64,000 nucleotides of DNA from Sycon ciliatum (GCF_964019385.1 NC_088644.1:38103894-38167893); one strand, 5' to 3'; positions 11,232 to 22,575 are shown, counted from the stretch's first letter. Translations and numbers: made by a program. The notes: a model not told the origin generated them from the sequence alone.

Positions 11232-14144
11232 GAATGTTTGACAGCATGTCGGAGAACGCACCGTGTTGCAGACAGTGATCCTGACAACAACCGTCATCGG
11301 TTGGCAGCTTACTTCCTTTGAAGTACATATACCATAATTATGTGTGTGTGTGTGTGTGTATAGTGTGTGTGTGTGTGTACGTGTTTGTACGGGTCCCATA
11401 TGGTGCAGTGGCATGTGCAGTTGATTTCCAATCGAGAGGTTGCTGATTCAATTCCCGACGATTATGGTCGCACACGTCTTTCTTCTCTTTCTCATTCTCC
11501 TAGCTTTCATTCTCCTGGGTGGTTGCCAACAGCCAGTATATGCCAGAGTATGTGGTGTGGCGTGTGTGTGTAAAAAAGAATGGAAAATGAAAAAAAAATG
11601 AAAAATAGGGATTCACTGGCCAGAAAAAGCCACTTCAATCAGCTGTTTAGCTAAAATTAGTGGCGGTCAAGTCATCAGCCTTGCAAGCTGTTGAATGGTG
11701 TAATCCTAGCACAAGTTACTATGTCTAACATAGCTCTTTGCTATCATCGCTTCCGCGGTGGGCATGTCTGAGTCTGAGTGTACGCGTGTGTACACATTAT
11801 ATTTATGTACATGTGTGTACATTTGAGTGTGTGCACGTGTGTGTGTGTGTGTGCATTTCTGGAGGTCGGTGTGTCTGTGTGTCCAGGGTATTCATTAGGC
11901 TGCATAGATGCGTTTATGCTGTTTAAGAATTGTCGCCAATGAAATGCCATTCTCGACACTACCTGGTGGTGTCATCCTTTAACATTGTACAGCACGTAAA
12001 TAATTTACAATTCAGGGAAGAGTATCAGAGTGATCGATTGGTCAAAATAGATACTCGTTTCACCCCTAGGTATCACTAATTTATACGTAACGTCTGGTGG
12101 GAGGGGAGAGGAGGAAGTCTAGGTTCTGTGCAGATATGGTCAGGGCCTTTGGAGGCTGTAGGCGAGTGGTATGGCCGAGGCCCGGGGTGTCCCCCGGCGG
12201 GGGTGAAGGGGGCAGAGCCCCTTGCGAGGGTGGGTGGAAACCCCGTGTTATGGGATTCCATGCAATAGAAAACACCCCTGATGCATATCTTGAACATTGC
12301 ACAGCAAGTCCAGCAAAAAATCTCCAACTTTCGAAACTTTTTTATTGCTTTTCTGAGCGTTTCACGGTGACCACCGGTCGCCATAAGTGGTACTACCATG
12401 GTCGTACCAGTCGTATCGACTCCAACGGGCCTGATGGTGAATATGAAGGCCCGTCAGAGAGAAAGAAAAGGTGGAGTGGTTGATAATGCGCGCAGCTCCG
12501 ACCGCACAGCATTCCCAGAATAGAGCAAACTGGGATCTAAAATGCTGGATTTGCAGTGACAGAGGTGTTTTGTTTGGAGGTCAGTTTCACATGTTTCCTA
12601 ACAGTAGCTAATACAGTACAGGGAAATTTGAATTTTCCCAGGTATTTCTCCTGCAGGTGGAATACTTTCACTCCAACTGGGAATTGAAATCACAATCTCA
12701 TGTTTTGAAAGCCAATTTCCAAACGACTTTGCCAACTGCGCACGTTTTGTGTCAGACACCAGCACACTCGGACATCTCTTGTCCAGGCACCTTGGGACCG
12801 GGCGCTGCCCGTATCTCAAGATAACTCATCTACCATGTATCATATCGAGGAGTTGTGGCTGGGTGACTCCAATCTTGCTGGTCACCAAGCTCACCAACAT
12901 CCCACATTCTCCCTCCCCCCCCCCCCCCGTTAGGGTCACAAATTCGGAGTACAGTTCTAGCACAAAGCTTGCATGCGCTTGATGCCTACATTGTATGTGC
13001 AAGAACCCATGATATGCCTGATCGCTTGTTTATCAACTCCTTTTTTTATATCTTTTTTCCTTTATGCATTGCAGCTCAGCAGACAGGGCAGTACATTGGC
13101 GGTGCTGCAGGACGCGCGGTTAACAGACGCTGCTGGCTGCGAGACGTTCGTTACTAATCCCTGTCCCGGACCCGCCATATTGAATCAGCCTTCATCGGAG
13201 CCATCTGGTGTGCCAGGTGGGTGGCATATGGTGCCTAGTGGACCCATTGCGCAATGACGCAATTTCTGCCATAAACACCCTTCACAGCCACCTGGGCATG
13301 GTCGTCTGGGGGTGTTGAACAGTGCATTGCTGATCCCAGCGTACTCACAAGCATTACTCATGCATTCCATACTTGGCAATGCGCAATGGGTCAATTGATG
13401 TCACCCATACTTGCACTTGACGGCGCATGCCAACGGAAGTTCTGGTCACAGACAAGCAAAGCGTCCCCATCACTATGCACTTTTCTTGCACTATTTTGTG
13501 GACCATCAGGCAGGTACAGTGGGTTGGTCAAAGACCATGATCGCGAAGCAAGCGGGACCTGACTCAAGTCCTACTGTGCTGCTACTCGTAGTCACTGGGA
13601 ACGTGTGGCCAGGCACAAAAAAGTGCATGGGCGCAGCGCATGGGCCCTTCGGCACCTGTACCATTGGTTGTGTGACCTATCCTCTTACCCCACTGTAAGG
13701 CGCTGCATAAGAGAAGGGGGGGGGGGGGAGGGGGGAGGGGGCTCAGAACAAAGGAACAGTGGAAGAAGAAAGTTTTGCGCGAGGTTGATAATAATCTATT
13801 ATTTGTACATGTATATGCCTGAATGATGACTAGGAAAGAGAGGAAATAATCCGCTTCATTTTCTTTGCTTTTTATCTGCGTGTTGCAGCTAATTCATCTC
13901 CATTTGGCGGCAGTTTAGCACGTCGATCGCAAAATCCGGAAATTGCAATCCCGCTGAGAAATCTTGCGGTGGTCCAAAGGCCTCGTGCCTTAGAAGCACC
14001 TGTGGAGGCCGAGGTGGCATTGCAGGCTGCGTCACAGTCACTTGGAAGCTACTGCGAAGTACCACCACCGCGATGTCCTGATAGTGGTGAGATGAAGTGC
14101 AATTAAATTTGTTAATTTTCCAGCAGGGATAAACATCGATTGTT

Positions 14145-14209
<65 letters not shown>

Positions 14210-15931
14210 CATGTGTGTGTGTATGTGTGTGTGTGGGGGGGGGGGGTGCGTGTGTGTGTGTTGTTGTGTGTGTGGGCGTGTGCATGCGTGAAAGACGACA
14301 AACATTTGGAGCACGGAGCAGGATGCTACTGGCATCTGCTCAATGTGTTCAGCAAGCCCGTTACGATCTGCAAATAACACAGTACACGTAGTTACACTGT
14401 GCACCTGAACAGCAATGTCACTATTATCTTCTCCTGATCATGAAGCAATTGTGGTTTCGGGGACTTTAGGCCCTGGGCCACTCTTTCCCTGGTTCGTGTT
14501 CACTTGCATAATACCTTCACCTTTGCGGGTTGCGTTTGCGGTCTTCAGCCCCCCCCCCCCCCCCCCCCGATAGTCATCACACGCTGCATGGACTATGCCG
14601 AGCATGTAGAACTTCTGGATTGAAGTACAGTCAAACCTCATTAGGACGAACACTGATAAGGCGAACTTCCCTTTAGTACGAACTAGGGCCAATCCTATGG
14701 TTGGCCAGGCATCATATCAAGTCAATATTATTCGTTTACGACGAACTCCTGTACGGGAAACTTTCGTGAAGAAGAACTTATTTCAAGCGTGATTTGAACA
14801 AAATCAGGGTGTAATACGAGCTTTCGACCCCGTGGGTGCGCTTGCTGTATTAGCTGCATTTTGACATACATATCATATATGGGATCCATATATGGTCGCG
14901 CGGTGCAACCCTCTAACTAAAGACCACCTGCCACTAAAGATCGCTTTTGCTGGCACCAAGGGATGGTCGTTAGTTACAGGTTTTACTGTATATGTCTGTT
15001 ACTGTATCACTCCACTGAGCCCAGTCTGCCAGCTGTACTGCGGCGACTTGTTGTCGTTTTTGATATAAGTGACAGTTTAGTAGTGCTATTCCAGTTCTGT
15101 GTGCAACATGGCTCAGTGCACATAGAAATGGAGTTTTGTTTTTTTCCTCTTTTTCCGTCCGCCCATGTGCCTGTTCCCATGAGAAGTCCGACGCAAAACA
15201 TCATCTGAGAATTACCTTGGTGTGGCCTTATAGCAGAAGTGAACAGTGATCATTGTTGTAACGCTGCGTTTCATGGACATAACAAGGCTCAGGAAATTCT
15301 CAGACAACTCGTTTTATACACTGTTTTTGCATGGTGTCCCAAGACGCTACACTTTAATACTCAGTGTTGGCATAACATATTATTTTCGGTGTAATTTTAA
15401 TTTCGGCAATTTCGGTAGAGAATTCAGGCTCCTAAATTTAGATTACACCTAAAAGGCACTAGAGTATGCATTGTATGTGAAGGGTAGGCTAGTCACCTAA
15501 TTCCACATTACACCTGAAACCTGGCACCGAGATTTAAATACACCTAAAATTACGTAATTATTATACAGTATTCCGATGCAGTGAATGGGATTTTCGGTCT
15601 TTGACCACATGCTGGTGAGCTGATCTACTCACCTCCCACCGCTTTAGGAGCTGCATCTGCGCCTTGATCCTTGAAGGGTGGTGGCGTTCCTACGGATGCG
15701 GAAAACTCGGCCTCTATATAGAGAAACCGAGTCTCACGCGAACCGTGAATTTTTTTATATTTATAATTGTGCAGCCTCCATATTCACTGTGTAGTCAGGA
15801 ATGAGTCGTTTCTACATTCTATTGCTATGCTCCTTCTTTCAGGTTCTATCTCAGATGCACCATGTGTCAGCGTCGTTACTGTTGTTATAGACCATGCTGA
15901 CAATTCCAATGAAAAGTCGACTGCTGCGTGA
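9239..15931 (+). CDS. Frizzled/Smoothened-like 7TM receptor, 5' partial
   Basis: Four exons are supported: 9239-10288, 13075-13216, 13889-14086 and 15843-15931 (stop TGA). Acceptors are TTGTGTTGCCACAG, TTATGCATTGCAG, CTGCGTGTTGCAG and CTTCTTTCAG; donors are GTAAGT, GTGGGT and GTGAGA; phases 0, 1, 1 all match. The visible protein is 492 residues. Exon 1 carries about seven hydrophobic helices: near residues 25-48, 57-80, 105-145, 160-187, 210-237, a weak sixth near 245-262, and 280-305. There are cysteines in the first outer loop (CLCGYDG) and second (GLPCTM). The short third inner loop, the aromatic WQSFAWYMYAK in TM3/4 and ERTFFNCSLSC before TM1 fit a divergent class F receptor. The canonical KTxxxW motif after TM7 is not seen. 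The last three exons encode a disordered Ser/Pro-rich tail ending STAA. Family assignment is inference; another 7TM family cannot be excluded. The first exon listed starts at a splice acceptor, so N-terminal exons are missing. Confidence 0.65.
10310..10420 (+). repeat. Dispersed repeat shared with 15640-15755
   Basis: Both copies contain GCTTTAGGAGCT, GAGCTGCATCTG, GGGTGGTG and AACTC(A/G)GCCT, and end near CGTGAA followed by a T-rich run. The pair sits in the first and last introns of the receptor gene. Element class is unknown. Confidence 0.65.
10509..10912. mobile_element. MITE with CAGGGAATAATTTA ends
   Basis: CAGGGAATAATTTA at 10509 is matched by its complement ending at 10912. A 5 bp direct repeat ACTTG flanks both sides (10504-10508 and 10913-10917), consistent with a target-site duplication. 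AATTGCTATGC-type modules recur inside. It lies in the first intron of the receptor gene. Confidence 0.75.
11171..11230 (+). repeat. (GT)n microsatellite
   Basis: About 30 GT units; a shorter interrupted tract follows at 11342-11380. Histidine/threonine- or valine/cysteine-rich open frames across it are not genes. Confidence 0.95.
11398..11712 (+). mobile_element. tRNA-derived SINE, copy 1
   Basis: A tRNA-like head shows a box A-like GGTGCAGTGGCATGTGC and a box B-like GCTGATTCAATTCCCG about 35 bp downstream. The body continues to GGGATTCACTGGCCAGAAAA and TCAGCCTTGCAAGCTGTTGA near 11690. The same body without the tRNA head recurs at 34276-34385. This supports a 5'-truncating SINE family. It lies in an intron of the receptor gene. 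Confidence 0.65.
14147..14282 (+). repeat. (TG)n microsatellite, interrupted
   Basis: A long TG tract begins just after the third receptor exon and is interrupted by CATG and a poly-G run. Confidence 0.95.
14628..14988. mobile_element. pogo/Tigger-type MITE
   Basis: The left end CAGTCAAACCTCATTAGGAC follows TA (14626-14627); the right end GGTTTTACTG precedes TA (14989-14990). About 12 terminal bases are inverted copies with one mismatch. The 361 bp interior has no coding frame. It sits in the last intron of the receptor gene. Confidence 0.7.
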
Positions 15932-15942
15932 TGGTGATGGTC

Positions 15943-15948
15943 AATAAA
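15943..15948 (+). terminator. Polyadenylation signal AATAAA
   Basis: A canonical AATAAA lies 12 bases after the stop codon of the Frizzled-like gene. Position and strand fit its mRNA 3' end, implying a very short 3' UTR. Confidence 0.5.
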
Positions 15949-15949
15949 A

Positions 15950-17133
15950 CTGGATCCCTGCTTACTCCGAAATGGAGTAATTTATTGTTGTGGTTGTTCA
16001 GCTCTTTCTATTGCTATCCAGCCGTTGCAAACTTGTACATTGTACACGTTTCATTGTACCGGAAATCTCTCCATTACTCATCGGAAATTGTAGTTTCCTC
16101 GGTGCTGCTGGTTAAGGACCAAGGTATATTTCATTCCATTATCGCCTTCTGTTTTGATGACTTTAACGCCGAAGCATCTTCGCATAATTTTAACCAATGG
16201 CGACATGATCTCATATATTTTTACTGAGTATCTCCAACCGTTATCGGCGCACTCGGCACTGAATTCTCTCGCAAAGTTTTCTTGCAGTTGCGATTATCAC
16301 CATAACTCTCATCATCACTTCTTGAATACAAAACAGACGTGCATGCAGCTAACACATACCTTCTCAGCATGGCAAAATACTCACATTTTCACATCATCAC
16401 TATTATTCTTATTATTGTTATTATTATTATTGTCACTATCTGCACCGTGCTTTACCGCTTGCACGTACAATCCTTTCTTGAAACAAAATGTATTTGTAAG
16501 CGCATTGTATCCTGGCACTGCCGCAGTATCATGCAACGGCACTTCTATTCATCCTACCATCATTTCCTATCAACTTTTCGTCTACCTGGACTGACCAGAG
16601 CAAGCTTTTCCCCATAGACCTTGTTATTCATGGAGCTCCCCAGCGGCAAGGTGAAAGCTCGGGCGAGACATGGCCAACTGGCCGCTGGATGACAATGTGC
16701 GAAACCAAAAGCATTGTGATACTGGTAGTCTACTAGCACATCATGGTACATATTATTATAACCCAATACTAGTTCAAAATTAGTATTAGATAAACCTCTT
16801 CTTTCCTTCATTCTTTCTTCTTTTTTTTCTTCTCTTGCCATGGCTGGCTAACGCCCCCTCCTTTACATTGGCTTCTGCCATTGGACGGTGAAATAATAAT
16901 AATAATAAACCGCGGAAGATTGTAGTAAGGACTTTGGTCACTGTTTCCGAACACAGTGTCCTCCACCTTGTTTCATGCTGTCAATCTAACCAACACATCA
17001 TGGTACATGCACACATGTAGATCTACATTATTGTACTACATGTAGTTGAAGCTACTACTGTACTAGTCAGTAGTCGGACTGTTGAACATGCATGTACAGT
17101 AATTATAACCTGCCCTAGTCGTCGGACACTCTT
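15950..17133. other. Intergenic DNA, AT-rich
   Basis: ATT/TTA microsatellite pieces occur at about 16405-16435 and 16892-16907. Open frames up to 146 codons are low in complexity and lack splice or family support. Confidence 0.4.
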
Positions 17134-17612
17134 GGCGCAGAGTTTTGTGGGCTAACCGTCACTATCTTGTCCGGCCCGGGATACCTGACAAAGGCTGATT
17201 CATTCACATCTTCTGCTACATCAGTACATGTACTGTATCAGTGTGAGGAAGAACTTTGAAGAAGACGCGTTCAAGCATACAAGAATGTATTGACTATTGG
17301 CATGATTTCTACCCTGCTTTTTATTGAAAACACTATTTGCATGACCCCTGAACCCTTTACCATGCAGATCACCAGCACCAAGAGTACATAACCCAAGAGT
17401 ACATAACCCGGGTTATGTACTCTTGCCAGCACTGATCAGGTGCATTGTACACGATTGTGTAGCCTACATACATGTACTAGAACTGTGGTACAATCATCAA
17501 CTTACCGGTATGCTCCTACTACTTGTAAGTTGTAGTACCTCCGAAAGGATACCAAAATATGGTTCACATTTTCAACCACCAAATTATGCCAATCGGGGCA
17601 TAATCCGCCAGT
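17134..17612 (+). repeat. Dispersed repeat, copy 2
   Basis: The counterpart of 4303-4560 and 5016-5138. Between the two shared blocks it has a short perfect palindrome, CAAGAGTACATAACCCGGGT and its complement (about 17392-17426), where the first copy carries the much longer inverted repeat. The palindromes are therefore insertions or local rearrangements. Confidence 0.65.
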
Positions 17613-18484
17613 GCCCACCACTTTGGCTTATGCCATTCAGGATTGAAGTCTGAAGTGTAATACAATACAATGAAATGACAGAAATGACAGTAACAAAAGC
17701 CATTAGCAACAATACCAATACTGGCAATAGGACGAAATAGTGGTTGCGACTTCGGCGATGATTTTTTAGGAATGAGCTTGCTCCCACACTGGAGCTTGCG
17801 CTATTCCGCCGACTTGACTTGACACTTGACTGACTGACGACTGCCATCCAGAGCACACGAGAAGTCCATCGAACCTTCGACTCGGCAAACCTGTTGTGCC
17901 CAGCGCCGGCTTGCGACTAGCTGGTTTGGAGGTGACAGCGTTGTGAATGACCGAGGGTCCTCTACGTCTGTTCTCACCATCCAGGAGCGACACTGACTCA
18001 CGCTGCTATCTGGCGTTCACGAGGTGTTTGTCGCGCTGGAAACGGAGCGTCTCTGCAAGTTTGTATCCCTGGTGATTCTTATGCCTGGAGAGCACTATTT
18101 GAGCCAGCGCACGCGAAAAGGGCCCTTATGGGATGCACGTGCGAACTGAGAAAATCGCGTTTGAAGTGCAGTGGGTCAAATTTACCGTAGGATTTTGACA
18201 GGCCAACGTGATCGATTCTGCACTATTTCCACGGTTTGACTGATGAAATAGGTGTTATTCCAAAATGATCTAGGGGTTTCCAGCTTTCATTTGCAAGTTA
18301 CCGCGATGAAATTGAGCTACGGAAGCCAAAGTTTCAGCGATTTTGATTTCGTGGGTTCGCACGCGCGCGCGTGGGCAGCTAGCTGCTGGCACGGCAAAGA
18401 CTACATCATACATGTACTTCTTTCTTGTTGCGCTTCACTTGCCGTTCCCTTCTCTAGCTTTTCTTGCACTAGCTGGATCAGTGG

Positions 18485-19543
18485 ATGCTCGAGTTGAACA
18501 TGAGCCGGAGAACCTGCTTCACTGTTGATGCTGCGCTGGATCTTCTTCTCAGAGAAGATGAAGCTGAGTTTTATGGCGATGACGAGTGTGCGAGTGATGG
18601 CGCAGGGAGCGAAAGTGAAGATAGTTCTGACAGCAGCGATGACGAACGAGAACATTTCCTTGCTGCGACAATCGACACAGCTAGTGCAGCAATGGACTTC
18701 ATGTCTTTGGACAGCTCGCACGCCGCTCCACAGGCAACTTCTAGTAGCAGTAGCCCCTCTGAAGCCATGCAGACTGGTGAAGCGGCTGAACACAATCGCA
18801 ATTATTCGTGTGGATGCAGCCTGAATTGTTTTAGGAAGTTTGACGAGGCAGATGTTGAAGTGAATGTGCTGAACATGAAGGAGCTCGAGCGACCTGAGAG
18901 TGACCTGATTATACTGGGACTGCTCGAGTCAGGTCGACACGAAACTGCTTTGTCCCACAAGCCAGGAGAGAAAAGACAGCGACAGCGCTTTCGCTATTCG
19001 TTCCAGGGAGTGGAAATTTGTGTTGCTGCATTCAGGACTTTGTACGACATCAGTGAGAAGCGGCTAAAGAACTTGAGAAAGCACCTCCATGAGCATGGTG
19101 TCACAGCAAGAGTACATGGTAACCGTGGGCGAAGGCCGCCCAATGCACTGGAATTTGCTGATGTCAAGAATTGCCTTGACTTCATCAAGCGACACGCTGA
19201 TGTCTATGGTATCCCACACCCAGCCCCTCTCCGCGGCCGTGATGATGTACCTCCTGTTTTCTTGCCAGCTCACCAGACATACAAAGAAGTCCATGCAGAA
19301 TTTGTGGCACTGTGTAAGTCAGAGGGATGGAGAGCTATAGCGGAGTCTACTTTCCGCAGCATTTGGCATCAGTGTCTACCACACATCCGCTTCATGACGC
19401 CGCGAAGGGATGTTTGTGCAGTTTGTGAGGACCTCCGGCGCAAAGTTGTTTCTGCTGCGGGTGAAGCCGATAAAGTGACTGCCTGTCGCAATTTGGAAGA
19501 GCACATAACGGTGACAGTGATGCTGTGGCTGTACCTATCTTGA
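18485..19543 (+). CDS. Transposon-encoded protein of unassigned family, truncated
   Basis: The 352-residue frame starts with an acidic serine-rich region (about 20-90). A cysteine motif CGCSLNCF lies near 108-115. A conserved-looking core follows: VCVAAF-like ICVAAFRTLYDISEKRL, HGNRGRRPPNALEF, FLPAHQTYKEVHAEF, STFRSIWHQCLPHIRF and PRRDVCAVCEDLRRK. From memory, related unnamed proteins are common in cnidarian and other aquatic animal genomes; I cannot name the family. The frame breaks at 19543, and a piece in another frame (about 19597-19716, YLHKEIQPFVAVEHQDTLCP) reads like the missing C-terminus. The central part appears deleted, so this copy is non-autonomous. Confidence 0.6.
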   Translation: MLELNMSRRTCFTVDAALDLLLREDEAEFYGDDECASDGAGSESEDSSDSSDDEREHFLAATIDTASAAMDFMSLDSSHAAPQATSSSSSPSEAMQTGEAAEHNRNYSCGCSLNCFRKFDEADVEVNVLNMKELERPESDLIILGLLESGRHETALSHKPGEKRQRQRFRYSFQGVEICVAAFRTLYDISEKRLKNLRKHLHEHGVTARVHGNRGRRPPNALEFADVKNCLDFIKRHADVYGIPHPAPLRGRDDVPPVFLPAHQTYKEVHAEFVALCKSEGWRAIAESTFRSIWHQCLPHIRFMTPRRDVCAVCEDLRRKVVSAAGEADKVTACRNLEEHITVTVMLWLYLS

Positions 19544-19596
19544 AAGTGACTGCTGATGAGGTAAAGGCTGCTGGTATTCCCGCAACTCTGCCTGCT

Positions 19597-19716
19597 GGTG
19601 GCTTGTCGCAAGCACGCCAGGAGTATTTGCACAAGGAGATACAGCCGTTTGTTGCTGTGGAGCATCAAGACACTCTCTGCCCTGCCCCCGCTGCTTCTAG
19701 TCAGCTCTCGCCTTGA
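19597..19716 (+). pseudogene. C-terminal remnant of the same transposon protein
   Basis: A short frame containing SQARQEYLHKEIQPFV and QDTLCPAP follows the main ORF in a different frame. It is probably what remains of the C-terminal end after an internal deletion around 19540. Confidence 0.4.
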
Positions 19717-20254
19717 AACTGAGAAGAGAGTGCATATGAACCCGGTCACCTGGTGCTTGGGGAACAATGTTTGTTGCTGTTACTGTAACTTCCGTTGCAA
19801 CTATTTGCCACAAGCCACATTCTGGGTCCGCTTCTTGCGTAGTACTCCATGGTGGATGACTCCCTAGTTACTGTGTACATAACAAAGATTTCAACAGGTT
19901 GTTTTTCAATTTTGTCTTTTGACTGTAACTGTGTACAAATGCTGTACTTTGGCTGAGATATTCTCCATGGCTATTGCAACCAGTCTACTCTGGCTGAATG
20001 TCTAGGAGTTTCTTACCCCCCTTATCTACATGTCCGCATTTTCCGTAAAAAACGAGCCCACGGCAGGAGCCGTAACTTTGATTAGAGTTGGCCAAATTGA
20101 GTCAAATTTTTTTTATTCGATTTCTACAATCACTGGCTACCTGAAAATGCCATCAGCTGAATTTTGTTGAAAATCACCATAAGGGCCCTTTTCGCGTGCT
20201 CTGGCTCATTTATAAGTGGTGCTCTTCAGGCACAACCTTCCTCAGCCTACTCAA

Positions 20255-20300
20255 GCTCAACTGATGAGGGGTGAATTCCCCGAAACACTGTGTATCGAGC
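20255..20300 (+). ncRNA. Hammerhead ribozyme motif, type I
   Basis: All core elements occur in order. Stem I 5' strand is GCTCAA (20255-20260), then CTGATGA (20261-20267). Stem II is GGGG/CCCC with a six-base loop TGAATT (20268-20281), then GAAA (20282-20285). A short stem III is ACA/TGT with a CTG loop (20285-20293). The cleavage triplet is GTA (20292-20294), then stem I 3' strand TCGAGC (20295-20300) with one A-C mismatch. Minimal stem III with open stem I is the form known from animal retroelement-associated hammerheads. It lies just outside the right end of the 18-20 kb transposon. Activity is not shown by sequence alone. Confidence 0.75.
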
Positions 20301-20467
20301 AGGGAGTGGTGCTTTCTTGCAGGTTAGGACTTGTGGAAAAGTTGACCGAAAGTTAAAAGTCCATGCCATGATGACAATTCCGTCTGCAAGACTGTTACCA
20401 AAGTTGTCCGAGGTCAACCCCTGAAGCGTTCAGTGACACTGTGCCCTCATCGTTGGCCAACTGTTGC

Positions 20468-20524
20468 CTGTTCCCAATCACTAGCGAAGACTTTAAAAAA
20501 GCCTTTGCTAGTGATTGGGAACAG
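20468..20524. repeat. Hairpin with 18 bp stem
   Basis: CTGTTCCCAATCACTAGC at 20468-20485 is complementary to 20507-20524, with a 21-base spacer. Confidence 0.85.
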
Positions 20525-21022
20525 TCAACAGCTGGAACTGACTGAATCAGCGTGGCCTAAATATGGTGGTGGTCCGGCTTTGTTGAGAGGTGTCTGCTAT
20601 TATTATACTAGTTAGTAGTAGATGGAGGTTCCACTGGGAGTTCATGATTCGCGTCGCGTACTGACTCAGTGCATGTGCTGCATGTGCTGCATGATGACTG
20701 CCATAATCATGATATTGATGACATTGTACTGATGCAGGTCGTAGTCCCTATGGCCTAGTCCCTAGACGGTCTCTCAGGTAGTACGGCCAACGATGCATGC
20801 AAGCTTCTTTTTTAATTATTTGGGCATGCAACAGGAGCATACTATTACTATCCCACGAATACTGTATCTTATCTTGTGCTCAAGCCTTTGTCATGTACAT
20901 GTATTGTACTAAAATCATGTATGTACTTGTAACGTTACATGTGCATGCACCACTGTATTATGATATCGGTGTCGAAGTGACGTCATGAAACTAATAGTTC
21001 TATCTTCGCAACTAAAAGTCTA

Positions 21023-22572
21023 AGGCCACACGTTTTTATTTCTATGTTTCTCGTCACCCGGTACCCGCGCGCATACGATTCAGGAGTCTGGAAGAAAAAA
21101 AGAAAACAAACTCTGCTGCACTGACTGTGCATGTGGGGACCAGCACACTCATGCACATGTACATATTGTGGCCTGGCCTGTGCGACACATGATAATGATG
21201 CGAGGTCGGCATTTGTTGTGCGCAATCTAGCTGCACATGCACAGATTGTGACAGAAGCTCCTATCACATACTAGTTGCTAACTATGGATGCTATTTTTCA
21301 TTGTGTATTGGTGGATTTTAGTGTGAACAAAGGTCTAATAAACTTTTTTTATCACATGGCACGTGATTGTTGCCCGTACTCCAGCGAATCAGCACCTTTC
21401 GCGCCGCGGGCAATAATATGCGATATTGCCCGCAAAAAAATAGTTTATTTGCCCGCAAAAAAATAGTTTATTTCAGTGATCGCGTGACTAGACTGTACTA
21501 CGAGTCTACGACGACTCTGTACGACTCTACGACGAGTCGCAGTGTAGCATTGAGACGAAGATGGAATTGTTTTTGGAGATGGACGTCCCGGCAATGGACA
21601 TGGCCTCGGACGTCTGCCGTGTGGTGCTTGCAGGGATCATTTGTTCAATCATTTTGGCAGCCTGACCGTCGGTAAGCTTGTGGATAAGATTCAGTTCTGC
21701 TCGATGTGCACATGTGGTACTGTGATCACAAACAATTATTTGAAATAACACAAATAAATTCAACTCCGCATCGTGCGTTTTCAGATCCTCGCAAAGTCAC
21801 TGCCTGTGTGTGGTCTTCATGTGCCACGCATAACTCTTACCAGGGTCACCTGTCCTCTGCCTTCACCTTTGCTTGAACAACAAACACAACAATTCAGGAA
21901 TGTTTTGCAATGAAAAATACAGCTATCTGGAGCTGATAAAAAGAAGAAAAATTGTCCTCAGAATTACACACCAGGGAGTCGTCAAATACTTGCAGTACTG
22001 TATTTGACAACTTCCTGATACACATGTAAACATGAAGAAACTCTTGAGTGGTAGCACTCTTTATTTTTCAACTGAAATTATGATTCTGCTGTGTTTTATT
22101 GTGGTTGCCATGTCTATTGCCATGACGATGCTGTGCCGGCACTTTTTTTCTGTCTCCGTCTTTCAGTACTGTATACTCTCTGATGGCCTGTAGAAGACTT
22201 TTTGTTAGGGTGTAGGAGAAATATCTTCATTTTTCCTGTTTTGATAATGATAGCACATCAATATACATTGTGGTCATAATGTGTTGGCATTTGGGATAGT
22301 TTCAACAGCAGCCCAATGGTCTGCTCTGTGGGCCATGTGATAAATTTGTTATCACATGGTTGCTGCGGGCCTTATGGCATATTATTGCCCCTCGAGGTTA
22401 GCCCTCGGGCCTACGGCCCTCGGGCTAACCTCTCGGGGCAATAATATGCCATAAGGCCCTCGCAACCATGCGATAACATAATTCTTCGGTCATTTTTTAT
22501 TTTTTTCCACCTCTCGCATACGTTTTTAGATTTTCAGGTGACGAGAAACATAGAAATAAAAACGTGTGGCCT
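21023..22572. mobile_element. TIR element, about 1.55 kb
   Basis: AGGCCACACGTTTTTATTTC at 21023 is the first part of a roughly 36 bp inverted repeat whose partner ends at 22572; similarity weakens further in. No transposase frame is evident. A 34-codon ATG frame at 21561-21665 ends near a possible donor and may be chance. The element contains the palindrome at 22348-22477. Confidence 0.75.
22348..22477. repeat. Near-perfect palindrome, arms about 63 bp
   Basis: GTTATCACATGGTTGC at 22348 is mirrored to 22477. The centre is CCCTCGGGCC-TAC-GGCCCTCGGG. The arms include GCCTTATGGCATATTATTGC and its complement, with only a few mismatches. Parts of the arms (GGGCAATAATATG, ATCACATGG) also occur near 21350-21430, within the same element. 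Confidence 0.85.
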
Positions 22573-22575
22573 AAA

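Larger units (their letters stand above)
18081..20232 (+). mobile_element. TIR DNA transposon with uncharacterised ORF
   Basis: A 31 bp inverted repeat starting GAGCCAGCGCACGCGAAAAG lies at 18101-18131, with its partner at 20177-20207 and a single mismatch. Weaker inverted similarity (TGCCTGGAGAGCAC) extends outward to about 18081 and 20232. Between them lies one large reading frame plus a second frame that looks like its C-terminal end. I could not assign a target-site duplication. The superfamily is unassigned. Confidence 0.75.
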
